Origin: Planctomycetota bacterium
Lineage (GTDB): Bacteria > Planctomycetota > UBA1135 > GCA-002686595
NCBI GenBank assembly: GCA_002862085.1
Contig: PKCK01000047.1
Span: forward strand, 124,001 to 188,000
DNA: 64,000 nucleotides
Direction: 5' to 3'
Below the pieces are notes generated by a model that was not told the origin of the DNA, did not search any database, and was given only the letters and a program-made list of their open reading frames with translations. Each line of letters begins with the position of its first letter. The first letter of the stretch is position 1. Shown here piece by piece: positions 53,456 through 61,833 of the stretch. Both the position numbers and the translations under genes were made by a program.

Positions 53456-53986
53456 ATGGCTGACGACTCCCGCGCTGCGCTGACCCGGACGCTCGTCCGC
53501 CTGATCCTCTTCGCCGCCGTCCTGACCGCGCCGGTCTATCTCTTCGGCGAGGGGTTCGAGGCGGAGTACATCGGGCGGGTGGCCCTCTCGAACGGCGTCT
53601 GCGCGCTCCTCTGCATGGGGCTGCTGCGCCTGCTCGCGAGCGGGCGGCACGAGCTGGCGGGTTCTCTCCTGGTGATGGGCCTGATGGGCCTGGTGGGCGG
53701 ACTCGCGTGGTTCAACGGTGAGCGCGTCCACGTCAACGTCGTGAACTTCGTGCTCGTGGCGGTGCTCGCGGGCGCCATCGGCTCGCGCCTGCTGCTGACG
53801 CTGGTCGCTGGGCTCTCGGCGGTCGAGATGTGCGCGATCGCCTGGACACGGCCCTTCGCCGAGGCCGGGAAGGACCTCGGGGAGGCGCGCTTCGAGGCGA
53901 TCGTGCAGTTCCTGCCGACCTACCTCGTCGTGGTGACGGTTCTATGGCTCAGGGCACAGCGCTCGGGCCCGGTGCGAGGCGAGTGA
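53456..53986 (+). CDS. Integral membrane protein of unknown function
   Basis: A 176-residue protein with about five transmembrane helices (centred near residues 18, 45, 70, 98 and 155). NGERVHVNVVNFVLVAVLAGAIGSRLLLTLVAGLSAVEMCAIAW resembles the membrane sensor regions found at the N-terminus of some histidine kinases, but there is no kinase or other cytoplasmic domain. The ATG at 53456 is used; an in-frame ATG 39 bp upstream is the alternative. The product is not recognised beyond this. It is probably co-transcribed with the DUF2071 gene and ends 17 bp from the convergent kinase gene. Confidence 0.6.
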   Translation: MADDSRAALTRTLVRLILFAAVLTAPVYLFGEGFEAEYIGRVALSNGVCALLCMGLLRLLASGRHELAGSLLVMGLMGLVGGLAWFNGERVHVNVVNFVLVAVLAGAIGSRLLLTLVAGLSAVEMCAIAWTRPFAEAGKDLGEARFEAIVQFLPTYLVVVTVLWLRAQRSGPVRGE

Positions 53987-54002
53987 GCGGCGCTCGTGCC
54001 GC

Positions 54003-55478
54003 TCAGGCGGCGGCGCGGCCCGAGACGAGGCACCACTCCGGCAGCCGACGCTCCGCGAGCAGGCCGGCGAGCCGCACGCAGAGCGCGAGGCGTACGCGCC
54101 GCAGGCGCACGGACTCGATCAGAGGCGCGGGGCGGAGGCGCTCGACCACCTCGCTCGTGACGCCCATCTGGAGGACGTGCAGCGAGACGAGGCGAAGGAC
54201 GTCCTCGCCATCGATCCCGAGCGCGCGCACGACGCGGCCGCCCGGTCCGGCGAAGAGGGACCGCAGCTCGTCGAAGACCTGCTCGCCGGGTATCTCGCTC
54301 GCGAGAGCGCCGGTCTGAACGTGGAAGTGGACGAGGTCGTGCAGCGCGGGCGCCCGGAGCTCCGAGTGCTCCCAGTCGAAGGCCCTGAGCCGGCCTTCGT
54401 GAACCGCCAGGTTCCAGGGGACGAAGTCGCCGTGGGCGGCATGGACCGGGAGCTTCGCGTCGTCGGTGGCGTCCGTGAGCGCGCTCGCGAGGGTCCGGTA
54501 GGCGTCGTGCCAGTCGGGGTCGAAGCCGGGGTCGAGGCCCTCGAGGCGGCGGACCGCGGCCTGGAAGGCGTCGATCTCGCGGAGGGGCAGGTCGCGCCGG
54601 CCGGCGCCTGCGAGCTCCTCCAGCATGTTCGCGTGCAGGTTCGTGATACGCAGGCCGCCGTTCGGACCTTCGAGGAACTCCTGGGCCATCCAGCTCCTGC
54701 CGGCGCGCTCGCTCGCGGCGATCAGCTCGGGGGCGCGTCCGGGGCAGAGCTTCGACACGGCCTCGATCGCGCGGGTCTCGCGCTCGATGGCGTCGTCGCT
54801 GCGCTGGTTGAAGCCGATCTTGAGGATCGCGCGAGCTGCGCCTCGTCTGTCCTGCGCGCGGACGATGATCTTCTGGTTGCGGTCGGGCGCGCTGGCGATC
54901 ACGGCGACGGATCCCTCCACCGGGAGGACGGTGAGATCGTCGCGTCCGTCGCGGGACCCTCCCTTGGTCCAGATGGTGAGCTCCTTCCTGTCGTTCCGCC
55001 CCGTCAGTCCGAAGGGGGTCAGGAGCCCCAGGCCTTCGAGCAGGCCGGGCCGCGTCCGGCCGCCGCGGCCGAGCAGGGCGGCGCCGCCGCGGAACGCCGC
55101 CCGGTCGGCCGTGGGGAGGAGGGTCGCCACTCCTCCGGGGCCGAGGAAGACGACGAAGCGCTCGGCGCTGCCGCCGCGCTCGAGCGCGGCGGCGAGTTCG
55201 TCGAGGTCGACGCGCCCGCGCTGGCGCAGGCCGCCCTGGAGGATCACCCGTCCGCCCTCGGGTAGCTCCGCCCAGCCGCGTGCGAGGCGCTGCACTGCGC
55301 GGAGCTCGCTGGTGTCGGCGAAGAGGACGGGGGCTGGGCCGCCGCGGAGCACCGGGTACCACGAGTCGATCCCGTGAGGGATCGAGTCACGGAAACGCGC
55401 GGGGTCGAGACCGTCAGCGGTCGCTGCGCCCGGCCTGCCCTCGCGCGAGGGGGTGCTGTTGGACTCGCTGCGGGGCAT
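54003..55478 (-). CDS. Aminoglycoside-phosphotransferase-fold kinase
   Basis: A 491-residue protein. The C-terminal half is an APH/choline-kinase-like kinase: ARAILKIGFNQRSDDAIERETRAIEAV supplies the nucleotide-binding Lys and Glu (about residues 218-245), HAAHGDFVPWNLAV is the catalytic HGDXXXXN loop (about residue 347), and LRAFDWEHSE the metal-binding aspartate. The N-terminal 190 residues (RFVVFLGPGGVATLLPTADRAAFRG and neighbours) are less clear, with a Rossmann-like pattern found in some sugar-pathway proteins. The substrate is probably a sugar, amino alcohol or lipid head group, not an antibiotic; the sequence does not decide it. Confidence 0.7.
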   Translation of the reverse strand: MPRSESNSTPSREGRPGAATADGLDPARFRDSIPHGIDSWYPVLRGGPAPVLFADTSELRAVQRLARGWAELPEGGRVILQGGLRQRGRVDLDELAAALERGGSAERFVVFLGPGGVATLLPTADRAAFRGGAALLGRGGRTRPGLLEGLGLLTPFGLTGRNDRKELTIWTKGGSRDGRDDLTVLPVEGSVAVIASAPDRNQKIIVRAQDRRGAARAILKIGFNQRSDDAIERETRAIEAVSKLCPGRAPELIAASERAGRSWMAQEFLEGPNGGLRITNLHANMLEELAGAGRRDLPLREIDAFQAAVRRLEGLDPGFDPDWHDAYRTLASALTDATDDAKLPVHAAHGDFVPWNLAVHEGRLRAFDWEHSELRAPALHDLVHFHVQTGALASEIPGEQVFDELRSLFAGPGGRVVRALGIDGEDVLRLVSLHVLQMGVTSEVVERLRPAPLIESVRLRRVRLALCVRLAGLLAERRLPEWCLVSGRAAA

Positions 55479-55638
55479 CGAAGACGAGCGCCGCGGCGGG
55501 CGCGCATCTCGTTGATCGACCTCGTCGCCCCGCCCCTTGAGCCGGTAGGCGGCCGATCCGGAGCGGCTGCGCGGCGGCGCGTGGCCGGCCCCCGCGAGGA
55601 GTGCGCGCGGCCGGCTCTCGTCTCCTATCGAGCGCGGC

Positions 55639-55662
55639 GGGGCCGCGCTGATGCGCGGCCCC
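55639..55662 (-). terminator. Hairpin downstream of the ArsC-like gene
   Basis: GGGGCCGCGC (55639-55648) and GCGCGGCCCC (55653-55662) form a 10-bp stem with loop TGAT, 30 bp past the stop of the ArsC-like gene. No U-tract follows. The remaining gap up to 55478 holds no gene that I can support. Confidence 0.4.
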
Positions 55663-55691
55663 CGGAGGGATCAACGGCCCCAGCTGAGGGA

Positions 55692-56039
55692 TCACCCGAA
55701 AGCCGCCCCGTAGCCCTCCTCGTTGAAGCCCACGAGCCAGGTCTTGCCGACCTTCGCGGTGGGGGCTCGGAGGTTCCCGGTCGGCCCGAGCGCGACGGAC
55801 GCGAGCGCCGCCGTGTCCTCCGCGTTCCCGAGATCGAGCTCGGTGATCTTCTTGCCCTTCATGGCGACGACCTTGCGGGCGCCGTCGAAGAGGGCCTCGA
55901 GGTCGTCCTCGCCGTAACGCTCCTTGGTCGCGTTGACCGTCTCACGGACGGTGACCCCGGCGCCTTCGAGGAAGGCGTCCGAGCGCTTGCAAGAGGTTCA
56001 GCCCTTGCGGTGGTAGTACCAGTCGATTCGTTTCGCCAT
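55692..56039 (-). CDS. Probable ArsC-like selenoprotein (in-frame UGA = Sec14)
   Basis: An ATG at 56039 starts MAKRIDWYYHRKG, then codon 14 is TGA (56000-55998), and the frame continues TSCKRSDAFLEGAGVTVRE and onward for 101 further codons to a TGA at 55694-55692. Read through, it is a 115-residue thioredoxin-fold protein of the ArsC/Spx type. The redox site would be U14-T-S-C17, in the position where relatives have CXXC. The C-terminal part (LASVALGPTGNLRAPTAKVGKTWLVGFNEEGYGAAFG) matches the ArsC-like pattern of a late Arg-Ala-Pro loop. A candidate SECIS hairpin follows the UGA. It lies 78 bp downstream of dgt on the same strand. The alternative is a nonsense mutation of a Cys codon. Confidence 0.75.
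55972..55988 (-). promoter_or_regulatory. Candidate bacterial SECIS hairpin
   Basis: Just after the in-frame UGA, the mRNA can pair AAG-CG (55988-55984) with CG-C-CTT (55977-55972, one bulged C), leaving the loop CTCGGA. The loop guanines (55980-55979) are 17 bases past the UGA, within the window in which bacterial SECIS loops present GG to SelB. The stem is short, so folding needs to be tested. Confidence 0.45.
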
Positions 56040-56117
56040 GGCCGGATGTTCGCACACCGCGACCGCGAGGTTGCACGAGGAATCGATGCCGCGGGGAGCG
56101 TCGCCCCGCCGCGCGCG

Positions 56118-57323
56118 TCAGGGCCGTTCGAGAGGAGGGACTGAGCCCACGAGGCGGTCGTACTCCTGGACGGCGAAGCGATCGGTCATCCCCGCGAGGA
56201 AGTCACAGACGGCGCGCTCCAGTCCGACCTCGTCGCTCCAGCGGAGGTACCAGCCGGACATCTCCTCCGGGCGCGCGCGGTACGCCTCGAAGAGACCGCC
56301 GATGATCGCCTTCGCCCAGGTGCGGAAGCTCTGGAGGTAGGGGTGCCGGTAGAAGCGGCGGTAGAGGAACTTCTGGAGCTCCTGGACGAGGGGCTTCGTC
56401 TCGGCCGAGTGACCGCAGAGCATCGTGCCGTGCGCCCGGACGTCCGCGGCGGACTCGACGCCGGCGTCGACGACGTTCTGATGCGTCGCGCGCACGAGGT
56501 CGACGATGCAGATACCGATGACCTCGTTGCAGAGGCGGCCGATGCGCAGACGCGGGTCGTCGGGCGTCTCGCCCTCGCCCACCAGGAACCCGGGGTGACG
56601 GGCGGCGACGCGCTCGCGCGCCAGGCGCCACAGTGCGACCCCTTCCTCGAGGTCCGCTTCGGTGAACATGCGTGCGGCGAGGCCGTCTTCTATGTCGTGC
56701 TTGTTGTAGGCGGTGCTGTCCGCGAGGTCGACGACCTGTCCCTCCAGGAGCGGCTGGCTGGGCTTGGGCATGAACTCGTCCGGCCAGTCCTCCTCGGTCT
56801 CGTGCTTGAGCAGGGACTCGCGCAGCTCGCGGGTGAGATTGAGCCCGGGGTGGTCCGGGCTACGGCGCTCGAGCTGGTCCACCACGCGCAGCACCTGTGC
56901 GTTGTGGCGGAACCCGCCGTAGGGATGCATGAGCTCGTTGAGCGCCCACTCGCCGCGGTGGCCGAAGGGAGGATGGCCGATGTCGTGCGCGAGACTGAGC
57001 GCCTCGCACAGCGGCTCGTTGAGGCGCAGCACGCCGCCGACGCTGCGGGCGACCTGGCACACCTCCAGCGAATGGCTCAGGCGTGTGCGGTGGTGATCGC
57101 CCTCGTCGTTGAGGAAGACCTGGGTCTTGTACTGGAGCCGCCGGAAGGCGGTCGCGTGGGTGATGCGATCACGGTCCCGCTCGAACAGCGTGCGGTGCAG
57201 GTCCGGCGCCTCTTCGAAGCGCCGTCCGAGGGAGTCGACGCTCTTCATCGCGTACGGCGCGAGCTGAGCGGCCTCGCGGGCCTCACGCGTCTCGCGTCGG
57301 CAGGCGTCGGTGGGGGAGCTCAT
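56118..57323 (-). CDS. dgt: Deoxyguanosinetriphosphate triphosphohydrolase-like protein
   Basis: A 401-residue HD-superfamily dNTPase that releases triphosphate from dGTP or related dNTPs. Metal ligands are in RTRLSHSLEVCQVARSVGG (His), LAHDIGHPPFGHRGEWALNEL (HD) and the later GQVVDLADSTAYNKHDIEDGL (Asp). RDRDRITHATAFRRLQYKTQVF near residue 50 is the usual family opening. Length fits the bacterial Dgt-like group. With NrdAB in the same window it points to control of dNTP pools. The ATG at 57323 is used; the ArsC-like gene follows and may be co-transcribed. Confidence 0.92.
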   Translation of the reverse strand: MSSPTDACRRETREAREAAQLAPYAMKSVDSLGRRFEEAPDLHRTLFERDRDRITHATAFRRLQYKTQVFLNDEGDHHRTRLSHSLEVCQVARSVGGVLRLNEPLCEALSLAHDIGHPPFGHRGEWALNELMHPYGGFRHNAQVLRVVDQLERRSPDHPGLNLTRELRESLLKHETEEDWPDEFMPKPSQPLLEGQVVDLADSTAYNKHDIEDGLAARMFTEADLEEGVALWRLARERVAARHPGFLVGEGETPDDPRLRIGRLCNEVIGICIVDLVRATHQNVVDAGVESAADVRAHGTMLCGHSAETKPLVQELQKFLYRRFYRHPYLQSFRTWAKAIIGGLFEAYRARPEEMSGWYLRWSDEVGLERAVCDFLAGMTDRFAVQEYDRLVGSVPPLERP

Positions 57324-57579
57324 GGCTTTCTTCGAGGTCGCGGCGCGCGGCCGCCACTCCGGTCGCGGGTTCTACACGGACGGGGCCCGCGAGGATGACA
57401 CCCGAAGCGAGGAACTCCCATCAGTCCGCCCGCATGGACCTGCGAGACCCGTCGAAGCGCCCGCGAGGGACGCCCTTCCCGTCGCAGGGCGACGCGCTCC
57501 CCATGCCGACGTTCGAGACCCGGGACGGTGGGGCCTGCCGGACCACGCGCTCCGCCGAGCTGCAGCGCGGGTCAGGCGC

Positions 57580-57585
57580 TATCGT
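57580..57585 (+). promoter_or_regulatory. TANNNT -10 box, probable leaderless promoter
   Basis: TATCGT ends seven bases before the ATG at 57593, supporting that start over the longer open frame from 57395. Confidence 0.5.
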
Positions 57586-57592
57586 CTCCGCC

Positions 57593-58351
57593 ATGACGAG
57601 CGCGCCCTGGTACGTGGAGGCCTTCCGCAGCGACTATCGCGAGGTCTACGCTCACCGGAACCTCACGGCGGCCCGTGAGGAGGTGCGCTGGTTGACGGAG
57701 GATGTCCTCTCGGGGACGCGGGGCGTCGTCCTCGACGACTGCTGCGGTTTCGGGCGCCACAGCGTCGCGATGTCGGAGCGCGGCCTCGACGTCGTGGGGA
57801 TCGACCTGTCCTTCGACCTCCTGCGCAGCGCGCGTGAGCTCGAGGGGGAGAGCGATGCGGCCGCGCTGCTGCGGGGGCGCCTCGCCCAGGCGGACATGCG
57901 CGCGCTCCCCTTCGCCGACGGCGCCTTCGGGGCGGTCGTCAACCTGTTCACTTCGTTCGGATACCTCGGCGACGAGGGGGACGCGCAGGCGCTGGCCGAG
58001 ATGGCGCGGGTTCTCGCGCCCGGCGGGACGCTGGTCATGGACCTGATGAACCCCGCTGCGATCCGCCGCGGGCTCGTCCCGAGCTCGCGGGAGGAGAGGG
58101 ACGGAATGGTGCTGGAGGCGGAGCGCCGGCTCGAGAACGGCGGCCGGCGGGTGGTCAAGGAGGTGCGCCTCACGACGGCCGACGGAGCCGAGCGATCCTG
58201 GCGAGAGGAGGTGCGTATGTTCGAGCCCGATGAGCTGGACGAGCGCCTCCTCGCCCTGGGGCTCCGGGTGGAACGGCGGGCGGGGGATTTCTCCGGGGAG
58301 AGGTTCGATCCTGCCGAGGCGGCGCGGCAGATCGTCGTAGCGCGGGCCTGA
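57593..58351 (+). CDS. Class I SAM-dependent methyltransferase
   Basis: A 252-residue methyltransferase. Motif I is VVLDDCCGFGRHSVAMSERG (about residues 45-64), motif II contains DVVGIDLSFDLLRSAR, ADMRALPFADGAFGAVVNLFTSFGYL is the post-motif region, and ARVLAPGGTLVMDLMNP closes the Rossmann core. The order matches the Methyltransf_25/11 group; the substrate is unknown. The frame is open 198 bp further upstream, but those residues are not family-like and the TATCGT box marks 57593. An acyl-CoA dehydrogenase gene begins 156 bp downstream. Confidence 0.82.
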   Translation: MTSAPWYVEAFRSDYREVYAHRNLTAAREEVRWLTEDVLSGTRGVVLDDCCGFGRHSVAMSERGLDVVGIDLSFDLLRSARELEGESDAAALLRGRLAQADMRALPFADGAFGAVVNLFTSFGYLGDEGDAQALAEMARVLAPGGTLVMDLMNPAAIRRGLVPSSREERDGMVLEAERRLENGGRRVVKEVRLTTADGAERSWREEVRMFEPDELDERLLALGLRVERRAGDFSGERFDPAEAARQIVVARA

Positions 58352-58507
58352 GTGCCGGCTGCGCCGTCCCTCGAGCAGGAGGGCTGCCGGGGCAGGATCC
58401 CTCGCGCCGGGGTCTTCCGCGCGAGCATGGCGGTAGACTCCCCGCGGAACGACCTGCGCCAGCGCCCGGACCGCGGCGCGATCCCGCGCGCCGACCCGAC
58501 AACTCCC

Positions 58508-59749
58508 ATGCAGAAGAACATCGCCTTCAGCGAGAAGGCCCTGGAGCTCCAGGCCATCGCCCGAAAGATCGCCGACGAGGTCGTGCGCCCCGGTGCCGCC
58601 CACGCGGACAAGCACTCGGAATACAACATGAAGGCCGCTCGCGCCGTCGCGGACGCCGGTCTCTTCCGGGCCTGGATCCCCGAGGCCTACGGGGGGCTCG
58701 ACGCGGGCGTGCTGGCCCTCGCGCTCGTCGCCGAGGAACTCGCGAAGGCAGACTCCGGCTTCGGCGTCGCCTATGCGGTCAACGCGCTCGGGTCCTTCCC
58801 GATCCTGCTCGGCGGCACCGACGAGCAGAAGCAGAAGTGGATGCCGAAGATCGCCGCGGGAGAGACCTTCGTCGCCTTCTGCCTCTCCGAGAAGTTCGCC
58901 GGCTCCGATGCGAGCGGACTCGGCGTGCGGGCGGTGCGCGACGGAGATCACTACGTCATCAACGGCGAGAAGAAGTGGACGACGAACGGCGGTGTCGCGG
59001 ACGTCTACTCGGTCTTCGCCGTCACGGATCCGAGCTCCAAGTCCCGCCGGATCAGCGCTTTCATCGTCGAGAAGGGCACGCCTGGATTCACGATCGAGAA
59101 GGTCGAGGACAAGATGGGGATCCGCGGTGTCCCGGTCGTGGAGACCCACTTCAAGGACGTCCGCGTCCCGGTGGAGAACCTCATCGGCGGCCGCGAGGGC
59201 ATGGGCTTCAAGCATGCCATGATGACCCTCGACCACGCGCGGCCGGGCGTCGCGGCCCAGGCGGTCGGTGCGTCCCAGGGGGCGCTGGACCTCGCGAACG
59301 CGTATGCGAACCGCCGCGTCCAGTTCAAGGTGCCGATCAGCCAGCACCAGATGGTCCAGCAGATGCTCGCCGACATGGCCATGAAGACCGAGGCGGCGCG
59401 GCAGCTCACCTACGCATCCGCCGCGGCGATCGATGCGGAGGGCCCGAGCCCGGCCAACTCGAAGATGGCCGCCATGGCGAAGTGCTTCGCCTCGGACGTC
59501 GCCATGGAGGTCGCCACCGATGCGGTGCAGGTCTTCGGGGGATACGGGTTCATGGAGGACTACCCGATCGCCAAGTTCTTCCGCGACGCGAAGATCCTCC
59601 AGATCTACGAAGGCACGAATCAGATCCAGAGGATCGTGATCGCGCGTCATCTCATCCGGGAGTCGAACGACCTGGAGCACCTCCAGGAGTTCATCCCGAC
59701 CGAGGAGCAGCAGAGCTACAACGCGCCCTCGATGAACCCCGAGGGCTGA
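58508..59749 (+). CDS. Acyl-CoA dehydrogenase
   Basis: A 413-residue soluble acyl-CoA dehydrogenase. Conserved parts are PEAYGGLDAGVLALALVAEELA, FAGSDASGLGVRAV, YVINGEKKWTTNGGVADVY, the C-terminal VFGGYGFMEDYPIAKFFRDAKILQIYEGTNQIQRIVIAR, where Glu of YEGTN is the catalytic base. It resembles short- and medium-chain or branched-chain enzymes; chain length cannot be told from sequence alone. The start ATG at 58508 is the family start. TAGACT lies about 70 bases upstream and is a possible -10 box. A hairpin terminator follows the stop. Confidence 0.9.
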   Translation: MQKNIAFSEKALELQAIARKIADEVVRPGAAHADKHSEYNMKAARAVADAGLFRAWIPEAYGGLDAGVLALALVAEELAKADSGFGVAYAVNALGSFPILLGGTDEQKQKWMPKIAAGETFVAFCLSEKFAGSDASGLGVRAVRDGDHYVINGEKKWTTNGGVADVYSVFAVTDPSSKSRRISAFIVEKGTPGFTIEKVEDKMGIRGVPVVETHFKDVRVPVENLIGGREGMGFKHAMMTLDHARPGVAAQAVGASQGALDLANAYANRRVQFKVPISQHQMVQQMLADMAMKTEAARQLTYASAAAIDAEGPSPANSKMAAMAKCFASDVAMEVATDAVQVFGGYGFMEDYPIAKFFRDAKILQIYEGTNQIQRIVIARHLIRESNDLEHLQEFIPTEEQQSYNAPSMNPEG

Positions 59750-59795
59750 GCGAGGCTCGAAGACCCGACGCGCGGCAGCGCGTCCTCCGTGACAA

Positions 59796-59829
59796 GGAGC
59801 CCCGCTGCGCCGCGCCGCAGCGGGGCTCC
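59796..59829 (+). terminator. Hairpin terminator after the acyl-CoA dehydrogenase
   Basis: GGAGCCCCGCTGCG (59796-59809) pairs with CGCAGCGGGGCTCC (59816-59829), a 14-bp stem with a 6-base loop, followed by CGGGTTTCG. It lies 46 bp past the stop codon. Confidence 0.75.
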
Positions 59830-60404
59830 CGGGTTTCGCGGGATGCTCGCTGCGGCCCTCCTCGCCGAGACTCGTTCTCGCGAGGAGCCGTTCTGGCAGT
59901 GAGGGGCGGCGGACTGCCATCGCGGCGGTGCCGCGGAACGAGTGAGGGCACTCGTTGCATCGGAGTGACACGCAAGGCTTCCGTAGAGGTCGAAGCGATG
60001 CGACGTGGAGTGAGGTGCGCGTTCGCGGCAAATCGCTCCAGGGACAGGCTCGACATGAAACCGAACGTCTGCGGCGTGTTGACCACGGGAAGCTCTCGAT
60101 CGCCTTCCGCGCGCTCTCGGCGGGCTCATAAGGCGGCCTGATCGGGGTCGTTACTCAAAGTTCATCCAATGCTCGGCGTCGCGGGCCGTATCGCGAGCGA
60201 ACCCTTCAACGGAAAAGAGCGGGCCGATCGCAGGAACGCTCGTCTTCCGGCACGCCTCTCGCATAGGCCCTTCCCCTGCGGAGGGCGGCAGGCGCCGCAA
60301 GGTGTTCGCCGCCCATCCGACCAACGAGACGAAACCGAGCCGACCGGGCTCTGGTGAGGCCTTCACCCTCTTCAGCCGGCGACGGTTCGTCCACGGAGAC
60401 GAAG
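59830..60404. other. Intergenic stretch before the sigma factor gene
   Basis: About 575 bp with somewhat lower GC than its surroundings. Short frames on both strands (for example 60055-60141 plus, 60151-60414 minus) use codons unlike the neighbours and have no recognisable product. The sigma factor promoter is presumably here, but no box is clear enough to name. Confidence 0.4.
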
Positions 60405-61562
60405 ATGACAGCAACCCGCAACGTCAAGACGCTCGCCGACCTCGATCGGCTCCTGGATCGCTACGCCGACGACCACGAAGGGTTCACGGCGAAGGCGAAG
60501 CGTCGCGCCCAGGAATGGAACCGCCAGGGGATCGAACTCGAGCTCACCGATCCCTCGTCGTGGCGCGCGCCGCTCGCGTTGGATCCGGCCGCTCGCGTCG
60601 CCTCCATCGAGGAGCAGCTGCGTGCCGAGATCGAGACGATCACGATCATGGACCGCGTGGAGGAGGCCCAGCACGCCCGTCGCATCGAGTTCGCGCGACT
60701 GCGCCTCGAGCACGCGCTGTCGCGCGCCGGATTGGCATCCGAGGATCTCGACGGGCGCGTCACCTACGACCCGACCACCTACCGTGACGTCTGCCCGGAC
60801 TCCTGCGACCTGCCGGAGGACCTCTGCCGCCGCTGGGTCGAGCTGCATCACCTGCGGACCGAACTCGTCGAGCGCAACCTCTACCTCGCGATCATCAACG
60901 TCGAGCGCTACGCCCACCTCGGCGTGAGCCGTCTCGACCTGATCCAGGAGGGGTCCGCCGCGCTGTTCCGCGCGGTCGATGGCTTCGACTGGCGCCGCGG
61001 TCTGCTGTTCCGCACCTATGCGGTGCATTGGCTCAACCAGGCGTATCGCAGCTACCTCTACAACAACGGCCAGACGGTCCGCGTCCCGGTCTACCTCCAG
61101 AAGGCGATGAAACACGTCCGCTCGGCCCAGGACAAGCTGGGTCCGGACGCGTCCGTCGCAGAGATCGCGGGGGCGGCTGATCTGGGGGAGCACCTCGTCG
61201 AGAGCGCGCTGGCCGCGTCTCGCTCGACGCTCTCGATCGACTCGCCCTTCAGCGCCGGGGACGACGCATCGGGCGGCCTCGCAGAGGTTCTGGGCCAGGC
61301 CGACGACACGGGCGTCTACTCCACGGACATGGAGGAGGTGACCCTGGAGGACGGGATCCAGGACGCGATGGGTCGACTGAGCGAGCGCGAGCGGTACGTG
61401 ATTGAAATGCGATTTGGTATAGGCCGCGAGCGCGAGTACACCCTCAGCGAGGTCGCCAAGGAGCTCGGAGTCAGCCTCGAGCGGGTCCGCCAGATCCAGG
61501 TGCGCGCGATCGCGAAGATGAAGACTCCGTGTCTTCGCAAGGCGATCGACCCGTTCCTGTAG
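60405..61562 (+). CDS. Divergent sigma-70 family sigma factor
   Basis: A 385-residue sigma factor of the RpoD-like (group 2/3) type. Region 2 spans about residues 157-240: ERNLYLAIINVERYAHLGVSRLDLIQEG, LFRAVDGFDWRRGLLFRTYAVHWLNQAYRS. Region 3 follows, and region 4 is LSERERYVIEMRFGIGREREYTLSEVAKELGVSLERVRQIQVRAIAKMK. In the -10-recognition helix the RpoD sequence TYATWWIRQAITRS is replaced by TYAVHWLNQAYRSY, so one of the paired tryptophans and two specificity residues differ. The 150-residue N-terminal part is helical and not recognised. GGAG lies about 8 bases before the ATG at 60405. A strong terminator follows. Confidence 0.85.
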   Translation: MTATRNVKTLADLDRLLDRYADDHEGFTAKAKRRAQEWNRQGIELELTDPSSWRAPLALDPAARVASIEEQLRAEIETITIMDRVEEAQHARRIEFARLRLEHALSRAGLASEDLDGRVTYDPTTYRDVCPDSCDLPEDLCRRWVELHHLRTELVERNLYLAIINVERYAHLGVSRLDLIQEGSAALFRAVDGFDWRRGLLFRTYAVHWLNQAYRSYLYNNGQTVRVPVYLQKAMKHVRSAQDKLGPDASVAEIAGAADLGEHLVESALAASRSTLSIDSPFSAGDDASGGLAEVLGQADDTGVYSTDMEEVTLEDGIQDAMGRLSERERYVIEMRFGIGREREYTLSEVAKELGVSLERVRQIQVRAIAKMKTPCLRKAIDPFL

Positions 61563-61663
61563 ACGTACAGGATTCGCTGCATCCACCCGCGCGTCGCAGC
61601 GAACTACATGGTCCGTCCCTCTGGCAGGAGGGAAGGGAGATTCTCCGGGAAGGGAATCCTCAC

Positions 61664-61694
61664 GACCCTGGCTCCACGCAGTGGAGCCAGGGTC
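61664..61694 (+). terminator. Terminator of the sigma factor gene
   Basis: GACCCTGGCTCCAC and GTGGAGCCAGGGTC form a perfect 14-bp stem around the loop GCA, followed by TCTTCTTGCC. It lies 101 bp past the sigma factor stop. The rest of the 61563-61833 gap shows nothing else I can name. Confidence 0.8.
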
Positions 61695-61833
61695 TCTTCT
61701 TGCCTGCGACGAACGGTGACGGCTTCTGACCGTCACCCGCTCCCGTCCGCCGCGTCATGACACCAGCGGGCCTGCGATGGACTGCCACGTCGGCGGCCAC
61801 CGCACCCGCGGTCTCGACCCGCAGGAGGGTGTC

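Noticed and set aside
60055-60141. Possible 28-residue protein (MKPNVCGVLTTG...)
   Set aside because: Codon use unlike neighbours, no ribosome binding site, no conserved features.
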